A stretch of DNA of 64,000 nucleotides, taken from assembly GCA_027623325.1 (NCBI GenBank), contig JAQBXY010000007.1, positions 1 through 64,000 on the forward strand. Direction: 5' to 3'. Positions 42,099-49,933 of the stretch are shown here, piece by piece. The stretch's first letter is position 1; each line of letters opens with the position of its first letter. Source of the stretch: Gemmatimonadota bacterium. Its GTDB lineage: Bacteria; Gemmatimonadota; Gemmatimonadetes; Longimicrobiales; Gaopeijiaceae. Both the position numbers and the translations under genes were made by a program. The notes beneath the pieces were generated by a model. It was not told where the DNA came from. It saw only the letters and a list, made by a program, of their open reading frames with translations, and did no database searches.

Positions 42099-44359
42099 CA
42101 GAAGGCCTGCCCGATGGAGAAGTGGAGTTGAAACCGATTGTCCATCACGCCGAAATCTACGAGTGGCCTCAACAGCGCGAGTTGCCCGCTGGGCACCCAG
42201 TCGATCGCCCCCCCCAGGAGCCTCGCGTCGGGGGAATCCATCGACGCATCGAAGGGTCGAATCTGAGGAGTTACGACCGTCAACGCCTCACCCCCCCGGA
42301 ACCGATACGCGACATCGATCCGAATCGGACCGACGGGGCTCGGAAACCGAATGCCGACTCCGGGCGAGAATTCGAGGTCGGCGAGCTCGGCGCTCTCTTC
42401 TCCCCACGCCTGACCAACGTCCGTGAACAACACTCCTTCGAGCCACGAACTGACGGGAAAGCGCACCTCTGCGTTGGCCTCGAACACACGAGTGCCGCCG
42501 GTCGGTCGGAGGTCGAAGCCCGTGTCGGCCATCGAGTTCGCGTCACAGCTGACATCCACGATTTGTGACGGGACGCATCCGGCTCCGGCGTTGATCGTGC
42601 TCGTAAGCAACTCGTCAGCGGTCGCGAACAGTACACGAGGACCGAGCCGGCTCTGCGCAAAACCGCGCACCGAGTTGGCGCCCCCCGAGTAGAACCTCTT
42701 CTGTGGGTGCGTGAGCTCCACGCTCTGACTGGCCCCGACCAGGTCCTCGAAGACTCCGGAACCCACCCAGCCACCGCGGACTCGAGCTGCGAGCACGACT
42801 CCTCCGGCGACCGACGTATACCGAATCGCCTCGCCGACGACCCGATCGTAGCGGAAGTCCGAAGCCGTCCAGGGAGCTGCATGCTCCAGATCGAAAAGGA
42901 GTCGGTACCCGTGGCGCGGATTCAGCAAGTCGTCCGAGCGGTCGCGCCTCAGATTGAGGCCCACCGGAGACAGCCAGTTGGCTCCCTCCAACGCTGCCAC
43001 GTCATCCGGAGTGCAGACGAGAAACCCGGAACAGAACAGTACGCCGTCGGCGGCGAGCTGCGAGAGTTCAGGCCGATAGAATCCGGTGAGGAACGTCTGC
43101 GGACTCACGGAGCGAGTCAGCGAGAGCTGAAAACCGACGGCACGGCGGATGAATACGTCGGGAAGCGACTGACGCTCGGCGAAGACGGAGGCCGTCAGTG
43201 AATTGGCCGTCGAGAAGACCCAGGGCTGGACCAGATCGACGGCGGCGAGCCAGGTCAACGACGCGTAGGGTCCTACGCCGCTCTGACTACACAGAACGTC
43301 GCGGAACTGGGGTGCGAGCAGGTTACCCACGCGACCCCTGACCTGCAGGAGTCGTGCACCGCCGAGGAAGTTTCGACTCGCCCACCGGGACTCGAGGTTG
43401 AGGCACTCCGCCGTACTCCACCCGCCTCCCGCGCGGACCCGGTAGGCATCCCCTTCCTGAACCACCACGTCGATGTCGACGACCGGGTCTGGATCCAGGC
43501 CGAGCACCGGGGTCACGTTCGCGCTTCGAACGATTTCCAGTCCGTAGAGTCGGCCGATCGCTTCGTCGATGTCGGCGCTCCGATACATGTCGCCGTCGCT
43601 GAACCGTACGGTTCGCCGCACCGTGCCGAGGCTCAGATTCTCGAGCCCGCTCACGTTGATCTGTCCGTAGGTGGTCGCTGGACCCGGCACGATCTCGAAG
43701 GTCACACGGGCCCGGTTCGGGTCGCTCGCGGGGCGCAGGGCCTGCCGAAAGACGTCCGCATAGGCGTAGCCCTGGTTGCTCAATCGCCGGGTGAGCGAAT
43801 CCCTCGTCGCATCGAGCCGCAGGGCGCTCAAACGGTCTCCCCTCTCGAGAGGAAGATTGTCGAGCAACCCGGTCGCCTCGAACCCTTCGGCTCCGACGAA
43901 CGTGATGCTGTCCGCGATGACCGGCTCGCCTTCGACGATCGTATACAACACATCCGCCGTCGCTGCTCGGCGCGTCACTACGGGGGCATCGACACGCACC
44001 TGGAGAAAGCCACGGCGCTGATACCAGATCATCAGTCGGGCCTGGTCCCTCGGAAGCTCACGCTCGCGAAGCTGAGATCGGCGAATCGCAAATTCGATCC
44101 CGAGGCCACAGAACGGAAACAGAACTCTCGACCGACAGCTGGTCTCTTGCGTCACGATGGCACGCGCCAGCGAGTCGCCCGGGAATGTGTGATTGCCCTC
44201 GAAGCGAACATTCTCGACTTCGGGGCCTCTCAGCTGGCCAGCTGCGGGCATGGCCCCGATGGCTACGAGAACCGTCGCCGCGAGGGGCACCCACAGGCCA
44301 CCTCTGGCCTGCCGTTCGACCCGTCCGACCGTCCTGAGCCGATCAGCTATCCGACACAT
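42098..44359 (-). CDS. Omp85-family outer-membrane protein, TamA/BamA-like
   Basis: This 753-residue protein has a signal peptide (LAATVLVAIGAMPAAGQ). POTRA-type repeats begin at VENVRFEGNHTFPGDSLARA, SITFVGAEGFEATGLLDNLP and INVSGLENLSLGTVRRTV. A C-terminal 16-strand barrel follows, with the lid-loop motif SVRGFAQSRLG and a terminal Phe (FQLHFSIGQAF). Three visible POTRA starts and coupling to tamB favour TamA over BamA, but the length is intermediate. ATG 44359 has GGGGAG 5 nt upstream and is preferred to GTG 44374. Its first codons overlap the small membrane-protein gene. Confidence 0.88.
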   Translation of the reverse strand: MCRIADRLRTVGRVERQARGGLWVPLAATVLVAIGAMPAAGQLRGPEVENVRFEGNHTFPGDSLARAIVTQETSCRSRVLFPFCGLGIEFAIRRSQLRERELPRDQARLMIWYQRRGFLQVRVDAPVVTRRAATADVLYTIVEGEPVIADSITFVGAEGFEATGLLDNLPLERGDRLSALRLDATRDSLTRRLSNQGYAYADVFRQALRPASDPNRARVTFEIVPGPATTYGQINVSGLENLSLGTVRRTVRFSDGDMYRSADIDEAIGRLYGLEIVRSANVTPVLGLDPDPVVDIDVVVQEGDAYRVRAGGGWSTAECLNLESRWASRNFLGGARLLQVRGRVGNLLAPQFRDVLCSQSGVGPYASLTWLAAVDLVQPWVFSTANSLTASVFAERQSLPDVFIRRAVGFQLSLTRSVSPQTFLTGFYRPELSQLAADGVLFCSGFLVCTPDDVAALEGANWLSPVGLNLRRDRSDDLLNPRHGYRLLFDLEHAAPWTASDFRYDRVVGEAIRYTSVAGGVVLAARVRGGWVGSGVFEDLVGASQSVELTHPQKRFYSGGANSVRGFAQSRLGPRVLFATADELLTSTINAGAGCVPSQIVDVSCDANSMADTGFDLRPTGGTRVFEANAEVRFPVSSWLEGVLFTDVGQAWGEESAELADLEFSPGVGIRFPSPVGPIRIDVAYRFRGGEALTVVTPQIRPFDASMDSPDARLLGGAIDWVPSGQLALLRPLVDFGVMDNRFQLHFSIGQAF

Positions 44360-44609
44360 CGCGACTCCCCTCACGACCCGGAGGCAGCGCCTCCCGCCCC
44401 GAGGTCGGCAACGGCCCCGAGGTCGGCAACCGCTCCGAGATCGGCAACCGCTCTCCCGCCTCCCTCCCGGACATAGGCACCCGCGACAGGAAAAGCCGCG
44501 TCACATAGAGGACAGCCGCCCCCACACCTACACCCACCAAGATGGAGGCAGCAGCTGACGCGACCGATTCTCCCCGAGTTGGCTTCCCTCGCCGATACCG
44601 GGGGCTCAT
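44343..44609 (-). CDS. small single-pass membrane protein, unknown
   Basis: This 88-residue protein has a basic N-terminus (MSPRYRRGKPTRGE), one membrane helix (ASILVGVGVGAAVLYVTRLF) and a Pro/Ser-rich tail with a hexapeptide repeated as RLPISE, RLPTSG and PLPTSG. It is accepted as real because its ATG overlaps the upstream TGA (ATGA) and its end overlaps the Omp85 start by 17 bp, as expected for coupled genes. No family was recognised. Its place between a phosphoesterase and tamA suggests an envelope role, no more. Confidence 0.6.
   Translation of the reverse strand: MSPRYRRGKPTRGESVASAAASILVGVGVGAAVLYVTRLFLSRVPMSGREAGERLPISERLPTSGPLPTSGREALPPGREGSRDVSDS
44397..44450. repeat. three 18-bp tandem repeats
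   Basis: The unit CCCCGAGGTCGGCAACGG occurs three times head to tail with 1-3 changes per copy (44397-44414, 44415-44432, 44433-44450). It lies inside the 88-residue membrane-protein gene and encodes the RLPTSG-like hexapeptides, so copy-number change would add or remove six residues without shifting the frame. Confidence 0.8.
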
Positions 44610-45472
44610 GAGGCTCGCTCCCGACGCGAGCTGTCTCCCGCGTCATGTCCCTTCCTGCGGGCAAAGCGGAACTCCTCGGCCTTCTCGAAATCCTGCGCCC
44701 CGGCGTCGAGCAGATAGGGCGTCACTCTCATGACATCCTGCTCGAAACGAATCACGTGCAAGCTGTTGCGGTGCGCCTCGACGCCACGCCCCCTGCGAGA
44801 TGTCGTGGTTCCCGAGGCGACCAAGGGTACCCCGGTCGAAGCATCGGCCGACGTGAGGACGCCCGACCTCCGCACGTGGATCTGGTGGACGTGCCCTCCG
44901 AGAACCGCATCGACCCCCATCGACTCGAACTCACGGGCCAGCCGCGACGCGCCGGGCAGGGGCCGTCCGCCCTTCCCGTCAGGCACGGCGATGAAGTGAT
45001 GGTGGATCACTAGAATCCGCAGATCGCCCGGCGCTGCAGCCGCGAACGTCCGACGGGCGAACGCGACCTGCTCGTCACCGATGCGACCATTCACGAGAGC
45101 GCGATGCGGGGCCGAAGAATTCAGCGCCACGAAGGTCGCCCCTGGTACCTCGGCGGCCGAGTTCAGGTCAGGGCCGGCGAACCGGCGCCAATTCCGGTAG
45201 GGGTCGGTGAGACGTTCCCACACTCGATAGAGAGGCACGTCGTGATTGCCCGGGGTAACCACCTTCGGGACGTCGCCGAAGCGATCCAGTACCGAACGTG
45301 CTGTCGCGAACTCTCGGACTTTCGCCCGCTGGGTGAGATCGCCCGAGGATACGATCACGTCGGGCCTGATCTCGTCGGCTAGGCGAATCATCGCGTCGGC
45401 GGCATGAGGCCTGAACGGTGAACCACACTGGAAGTCCGAGGTGTGGAAGACTGTGAGGACCCCGCTCGACAC
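44606..45472 (-). CDS. calcineurin-like metallophosphoesterase
   Basis: This 288-residue protein contains most of the metallophosphoesterase motifs: SSGDLTQRA, TPGNHDVPLYR, VIHHHFIAVP and GGHVHQIHV. The first motif, normally D-x-H, reads HTSDFQCG, so the usual His is Gln. Relatives include CpdA-type cyclic-nucleotide phosphodiesterases and UDP-diacylglucosamine hydrolases; the altered metal site makes a choice unsafe. It starts with GTG 1 bp after the lgt stop and overlaps the next gene by 4 bp. Confidence 0.82.
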   Translation of the reverse strand: MSSGVLTVFHTSDFQCGSPFRPHAADAMIRLADEIRPDVIVSSGDLTQRAKVREFATARSVLDRFGDVPKVVTPGNHDVPLYRVWERLTDPYRNWRRFAGPDLNSAAEVPGATFVALNSSAPHRALVNGRIGDEQVAFARRTFAAAAPGDLRILVIHHHFIAVPDGKGGRPLPGASRLAREFESMGVDAVLGGHVHQIHVRRSGVLTSADASTGVPLVASGTTTSRRGRGVEAHRNSLHVIRFEQDVMRVTPYLLDAGAQDFEKAEEFRFARRKGHDAGDSSRRERAS

Positions 45473-45473
45473 G

Positions 45474-46328
45474 CTAAGCCCGCTCCGACTCCAGCCCGCC
45501 CTTCGAGCGCAGCTTCATCAGCCCGACCAACCCCACAGCAACGATCGCGAGACTGATTACCTGAGCGAGAGTCAGAAGCCCGAAGAAGCGATCATCCTTG
45601 GCCCGCAGGAATTCCACCATGAATCGCTCCAGCCCGGCGAGCGAGAGCCAGACCATGAAGAGCCATCCCTTGGCGTGGGAGTGGTCGCGCATTCTCCAGA
45701 GCACGAAGAAAATCAGCGTACTGAGCCCTACCTCGTAGAGCTGCGTCGGATGCACCGGTACGACCTGCCCGTACTGTTCGATCAACTCGGGATCGACCGT
45801 GATGCCAAACATCTGTTCGATATTCTGCACGGTCGTGGCCGGAGTTCCACGCGGAAAGCGGACCCCAAACATCGAGTCCGTGGGGCGGCCCCAGTCGTCG
45901 CCGACGAGGAAACAGCCGACCCGTCCGACGGAATACCCCAGGGCCAGCGCGGGCGCGATAATATCGGCCATGCGTGGCACACCGAGTTTCTGGCGCTTGA
46001 TCTCTCGGATCACGAGCACCGTCGCCAGCAGGAAGCCGCCATACCACACGAGTCCGCCGCGAGAGAGGATCATGCCCACAGGGTCGGCGATGAGGCTCGG
46101 GTAGTTCAGGAGGAGATAGTACCCCTTCGCCCCGACGATGCCCCCGACCACACCCATGAATACGAGGTCCCACGACTTCTCAGGATCCTCTCCGATTCGG
46201 CGCAACTCAGCCCGAATTACATAGCCGCCCGTGAGAAACGAGAGCAGCATGAACACCCCGAAGGAGGTGATGGGCGCCCCTCCGAGGAAGGGAAACCAGG
46301 TCGGCAGTTCGAAGATTACGGGATACAT
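45474..46328 (-). CDS. lgt: prolipoprotein diacylglyceryl transferase
   Basis: Lgt moves diacylglycerol from phosphatidylglycerol to the lipobox cysteine of prelipoproteins, the first step of lipoprotein maturation in the inner membrane. The 284-residue protein has about seven membrane segments with the family motifs SRGGLVWYGGFL and YSVGRVGCFLVGDDWGRPTD and a C-terminal region with WLSLAGLERFMVEFLR. The ATG start is 28 bp after tsaD. The window encodes at least five likely substrates of this enzyme in the peptidoglycan-salvage island. Confidence 0.94.
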   Translation of the reverse strand: MYPVIFELPTWFPFLGGAPITSFGVFMLLSFLTGGYVIRAELRRIGEDPEKSWDLVFMGVVGGIVGAKGYYLLLNYPSLIADPVGMILSRGGLVWYGGFLLATVLVIREIKRQKLGVPRMADIIAPALALGYSVGRVGCFLVGDDWGRPTDSMFGVRFPRGTPATTVQNIEQMFGITVDPELIEQYGQVVPVHPTQLYEVGLSTLIFFVLWRMRDHSHAKGWLFMVWLSLAGLERFMVEFLRAKDDRFFGLLTLAQVISLAIVAVGLVGLMKLRSKGGLESERA

Positions 46329-46356
46329 AGGCCTTTAAGTTCGTTGGACCGGGCGC

Positions 46357-47457
46357 TCACGGGAACCGCGTTCGAGCACCCGGGGCCTCAAGAGGCGCAG
46401 TGTGTAGGCCAGGAAACGGCATGGACGCCGCCGCAGTGCCATCCCACGCGGCGACCTCACCCCGGTCGTACCGGAAGCGGGCAGCGCGGGCGACCATTGC
46501 CCCGTTGTCGAGGGAAAGACGCGGAGACGCAAAGAAGACTCGGTTCCCCGGTGTGTCCCGGAGCCTCCGGGACATCTCCTCCCGCAGCGCGAGATTCGCG
46601 CTGACTCCGCCGCCGAGCACGACCCGGGGACAATCCGTCTCCTCGACGGCTCTCAAAGTCTTGGAGACGAGGACGTCCACCGCCGCGCGCTGGAACGCCG
46701 CAGCGACATGGGCCCTCTCGTCGTTCAGCCTTCCCTCGGCGTCCAACCTGCGCACGAGTTCGACGACGGCGGTCTTCAGCCCACTGAATGAAAAGTCGTA
46801 GTAGTCGCTGTCGGGGGGCCGCTGATTGCGCCGGAGCATGGGACGAGGCAGCCGGTGCCGCTTGGCATCACCTGTGGCCGCGAGTCGCTCGATGGAAGGG
46901 CCGCCCGGGTAAGCGAGGCCAAGGAGCTTCGCGACCTTGTCGAAGGCCTCACCGGCCGCATCATCGCGCGTCTGCCCGAGGAGCCGATACTGACCCCACT
47001 CCGTGACGTGGAGCAGGAGCGTATGTCCACCGGAAACCAGCAGACCGATGAACGGAGGCTGCGCATCGGGCTGTTCCAGCGAAGGAGCGAATAGGTGCGC
47101 CTCCATGTGGTGCACACCGACCCAGGGGCGATCGAGCCCGTAGGCGACCGCCTTCATCCAGCAGACCCCGACGAGGAGCGCCCCGATCAATCCCGGCCCA
47201 GCGGTGACGCCGAAGACGTCCACGTCATTTAGCTCGAGGCCCGCCTGTTCCAGCGCTTCGGTGACCACGGAATCGATCTTCTGCAGATGGGCACGCGCCG
47301 CGAGTTCCGGGACGACGCCACCGTACACGAGGTGCACGTCCTGGGAGAGGATCACATGACCCAAAATCTCGTGATCCCCCGAGAGAACCGCAGCAGACGT
47401 CTCGTCACACGACGTCTCGAGGCCCAGTACGACAGGTCGCGTCAATGTCCCGCTCAC
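46357..47457 (-). CDS. tsaD: tRNA N6-threonylcarbamoyladenosine transferase TsaD
   Basis: TsaD transfers the threonylcarbamoyl group to A37 of ANN-decoding tRNAs, together with TsaB and TsaE. The 366-residue protein shows LGLETSCDETSAAVL, the metal ligands in VHHMEAHLFA, LVSGGHTLLL, GEAFDKVAKLLGLAYPGG and GGGVSANLALREEM, and a late Asp in SLDNGAMVA. The length is slightly above the usual 340 because of a C-terminal tail. GTG overlaps the ybbR stop (GTGA). tsaB and tsaE are not in the window. Confidence 0.95.
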   Translation of the reverse strand: MSGTLTRPVVLGLETSCDETSAAVLSGDHEILGHVILSQDVHLVYGGVVPELAARAHLQKIDSVVTEALEQAGLELNDVDVFGVTAGPGLIGALLVGVCWMKAVAYGLDRPWVGVHHMEAHLFAPSLEQPDAQPPFIGLLVSGGHTLLLHVTEWGQYRLLGQTRDDAAGEAFDKVAKLLGLAYPGGPSIERLAATGDAKRHRLPRPMLRRNQRPPDSDYYDFSFSGLKTAVVELVRRLDAEGRLNDERAHVAAAFQRAAVDVLVSKTLRAVEETDCPRVVLGGGVSANLALREEMSRRLRDTPGNRVFFASPRLSLDNGAMVARAARFRYDRGEVAAWDGTAAASMPFPGLHTAPLEAPGARTRFP

Positions 47458-48434
47458 CGGGATCCCCCCAACGGATCCCCACCCGCCTGGTCGATCGCCC
47501 GACGCACCCTGATCCGTTCGATTCCCGGAACCGCTACGACGAGCGGCGGAACACCCTCCAACTGGACCCGAACGACGCGTTCTTCTCCTGGAGCCATCCC
47601 CTGCAGGAACTCCGGCGGGACCCAGACGCGTAGTCGAGCAGGATCCAGAGCGGTCACTACGCTCCGTGCGCCGGACAGCCGAACCTGCACGACGGCAGGT
47701 TCGGCAACCACCGCGTCCTCGCCGGGACCCCCGACGGCCTCGACGGTGACGTCCAAGATCCTTTCAACCATGTCCTCGACGCGAATACCGAGGGTCGCGG
47801 TGGGAGGCACGATCGACGCGCCAAGCAGGCCAGCCGTGTCAACGGCGACCGTGAAGGCGCCCGATCGGGAAAGTGTCGACAGGTCGAAGGGGATCAGCGG
47901 TACAGAGTCGAGTCCCGCGAGTCGGCTCTCCGGCCCGCGCACGCGGACAAGTTGCGGACTGAGCTCGATGCCCGCTGCGAGAGCCAGATGATCCCGTACA
48001 CGGCCGACCATGCGCATGGAGACAGGGATCAATCGAGTGCGCGCAGGCTCGAATGACACCCGAATCGTAGAGGGTGAGACGGACTCGACGGTCAGCCCCG
48101 AGCGCTGGCCGAGTTCGACCCATTCACGCCGCAACGTGATCAATGTGTCCCGGGAGCCGATCGCTCCCACGGGTACCCTTATGCTCGTGCCCTCACGAGC
48201 CAGACGGATGATCTCTCGTGCGGGTCCACCGAGCCTGAGCTCCACGGTAGCTGGGGTCGGAGCACCCGAGGTCGTCCAGCCGGTATCAGCGATCTGAACT
48301 CGAACCGGCACGGAGGAGAACGTCTCCTGGTTCGTGGGCTCCGTCTGGACGAGTGCCCATAGGAAGATCGACAGCCCCAACGCGGAAAGCTTCAAGCGCC
48401 AATTCAGCACGAGCGCCCGAGAGCTCGACGTCAT
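47454..48434 (-). CDS. YbbR-domain protein (CdaR-like)
   Basis: This 326-residue protein has an N-terminal membrane anchor (WRLKLSALGLSIFLWALV) followed by three or four YbbR-type beta domains. VPVRVQIADTGW, TVESVSPSTIRVSFEPA, SPQLVRVRGPESRLAGLDSV and DVTVEAVGGP are typical starts. YbbR proteins regulate the diadenylate cyclase CdaA in Gram-positives, but no cdaA is adjacent here. ATG 48434, 4 bp after the tlpA stop, is chosen; the longer frame to 48557 lies within that gene. Confidence 0.85.
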   Translation of the reverse strand: MTSSSRALVLNWRLKLSALGLSIFLWALVQTEPTNQETFSSVPVRVQIADTGWTTSGAPTPATVELRLGGPAREIIRLAREGTSIRVPVGAIGSRDTLITLRREWVELGQRSGLTVESVSPSTIRVSFEPARTRLIPVSMRMVGRVRDHLALAAGIELSPQLVRVRGPESRLAGLDSVPLIPFDLSTLSRSGAFTVAVDTAGLLGASIVPPTATLGIRVEDMVERILDVTVEAVGGPGEDAVVAEPAVVQVRLSGARSVVTALDPARLRVWVPPEFLQGMAPGEERVVRVQLEGVPPLVVAVPGIERIRVRRAIDQAGGDPLGGSR

Positions 48435-48438
48435 GACG

Positions 48439-48999
48439 TCAGTTCGCGAGGAGCCGTCGGACGAGCTCCTCATTTTCGATCGAATCCCACTCGGTCGGGC
48501 CGGCCACCTTCTTGTAGATGATCCCGTCCTTTCCGATGACGAAGCTCTCCGGGACACCCGTCGTCTGGTACATCAGCTGGATGTCACCACTCGGGTTGTG
48601 GAGAATCGGAAACGTCAGGCCGAGTTCATCGGCGAACGCCTGCAGGTTCCCACCGGGGCGACCTCCGATGTCGAACTGCCCGAACGGCGCATCGACGCTC
48701 ACAGCCATGATTTCGAAGTCCTCCCCCGAGAGCGACTCGTAGAGTCGTTGCATGGAGGGCATCTCAACGACACACGGTCCGCACCAAGTCGCCCAAACGT
48801 TGACGAGGACGACCCTGTTCCCTCGGTAGTCGGAGAGGCTCACCTGCCCCCCGTCGAGCGCGGTCACCACGAAGTCCGGTGCGTCGCTTCCGGTGATGAC
48901 GGGTCGATAGTTCTCGCGACCGATCCAGGCCGTCGTCACGACGGCGATAACGCCGACGATAGCCCAGAGGTACGGAGACCGAACGAAGGAGCGCTTCAT
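48439..48999 (-). CDS. membrane-anchored TlpA/ResA-type thioredoxin
   Basis: This 186-residue protein has an N-terminal anchor (YLWAIVGVIAVVTTAWIG) and a periplasmic thioredoxin domain with the redox pair in VWATWCGPCVVEMP and the cis-Pro region TTGVPESFVIGKDGII. TlpA/ResA proteins keep periplasmic cysteines reduced, for example for cytochrome maturation; no cytochrome gene is near, so the partner is unknown. It starts at ATG 52 bp after the PASTA-protein gene. The gap contains a run of eight G on the plus strand. Confidence 0.9.
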   Translation of the reverse strand: MKRSFVRSPYLWAIVGVIAVVTTAWIGRENYRPVITGSDAPDFVVTALDGGQVSLSDYRGNRVVLVNVWATWCGPCVVEMPSMQRLYESLSGEDFEIMAVSVDAPFGQFDIGGRPGGNLQAFADELGLTFPILHNPSGDIQLMYQTTGVPESFVIGKDGIIYKKVAGPTEWDSIENEELVRRLLAN

Positions 49000-49051
49000 G
49001 GCTCGAGGCTGGGGGGGGTGCGGACGTCAGAAATGCTACGGATTCCAGGGG

Positions 49052-49933
49052 TCATTGTTCCCCTTCCCGACCCCGGCGCCCTACCGCGAGTCGTACGCTG
49101 CCACCCCGCTGCAACTCGGTGTCGGCAGCGGGTTCCTGCTCCACGACGATCCCCTGGTCGCGTCCAAACCGGAAGACTTCGTCGACCACCGATATGACGA
49201 GGCCGAGCGAGTCGAGCATGAGCTCGACCTCGGCGAGTTCGAGGCCGAGTACCAACGGCATGGGGATGACGGGTGGGCCGGTGCTGATCACGAGCCTGAT
49301 CTGGGCCGGAAGGGCGACGATACTGTCCGGCCCGGGGGACGAGTCGACCACGCGTCCGCGGGGCTCCTCGTCCTCGACGGTGTCCACCGCGACGACGAAA
49401 CCGCTGGTCTCGAGAACGATCCGGGCGCGCTCGAGGTCGAGACTCAGCACGTCGGGGACGGACCGCATCTGCGGACCGAGGCTGATCGTCACGCGTACGC
49501 GCGATTCGGAGAAACCGATCTGGCCGGGTAAGGGCGACTGGCCAAGAATCAGGCCGGCCGCCACGGACGGATGGCGGAGGGAGTCGACAGCCCCCAGGGC
49601 CAAGCCGGAGCCGACGAGCCTTTCACCCGCGCTCGCCAAGCCGAGCCCACGGAGATTGGGTACCTCGAACAGGTCTCCTGTTGGCGGCGGAGCGGGAAAG
49701 AATACCCGGGTCGCGAGCTGATACCCAAAGACCCACCCGACCACCGAGAGCCCGCCTGCCACCATGAAGAGCGTGCTCCACGGCATCCTCTTCATTCGCG
49801 ACGGCCGCTCCGAAGTCCCCATGGCTCGTCGCGTATCCGGTCCACTGTCGGTCGAGTCCGGAGACCCAGCGCGCTCTGCAGCGGCCTTCCGTCGAGCCCG
49901 GCGGCTCCGGCCTAGCGAGTCTCCGAGTTTCAT
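49052..49933 (-). CDS. single-pass membrane protein with three PASTA domains
   Basis: This 293-residue protein has a basic cytoplasmic N-terminus (about 1-50), one membrane helix (LFMVAGGLSVVGWVFGYQLA) and three PASTA units outside, starting FEVPNLRGLGLASAGERL, RSVPDVLSLDLERARIVL and PMPLVLGLELAEVELMLD. PASTA domains bind peptidoglycan or muropeptides and usually sit on PknB-type kinases or PBPs. Here neither a kinase nor a transpeptidase domain is present. ATG overlaps the rsmB TGA (ATGA). Confidence 0.87.
   Translation of the reverse strand: MKLGDSLGRSRRARRKAAAERAGSPDSTDSGPDTRRAMGTSERPSRMKRMPWSTLFMVAGGLSVVGWVFGYQLATRVFFPAPPPTGDLFEVPNLRGLGLASAGERLVGSGLALGAVDSLRHPSVAAGLILGQSPLPGQIGFSESRVRVTISLGPQMRSVPDVLSLDLERARIVLETSGFVVAVDTVEDEEPRGRVVDSSPGPDSIVALPAQIRLVISTGPPVIPMPLVLGLELAEVELMLDSLGLVISVVDEVFRFGRDQGIVVEQEPAADTELQRGGSVRLAVGRRGREGEQ

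Noticed and set aside
44397-44450. Short tandem repeats as a CRISPR array
   Set aside because: Units are directly adjacent without spacers, are in frame with a gene and have no cas genes near.
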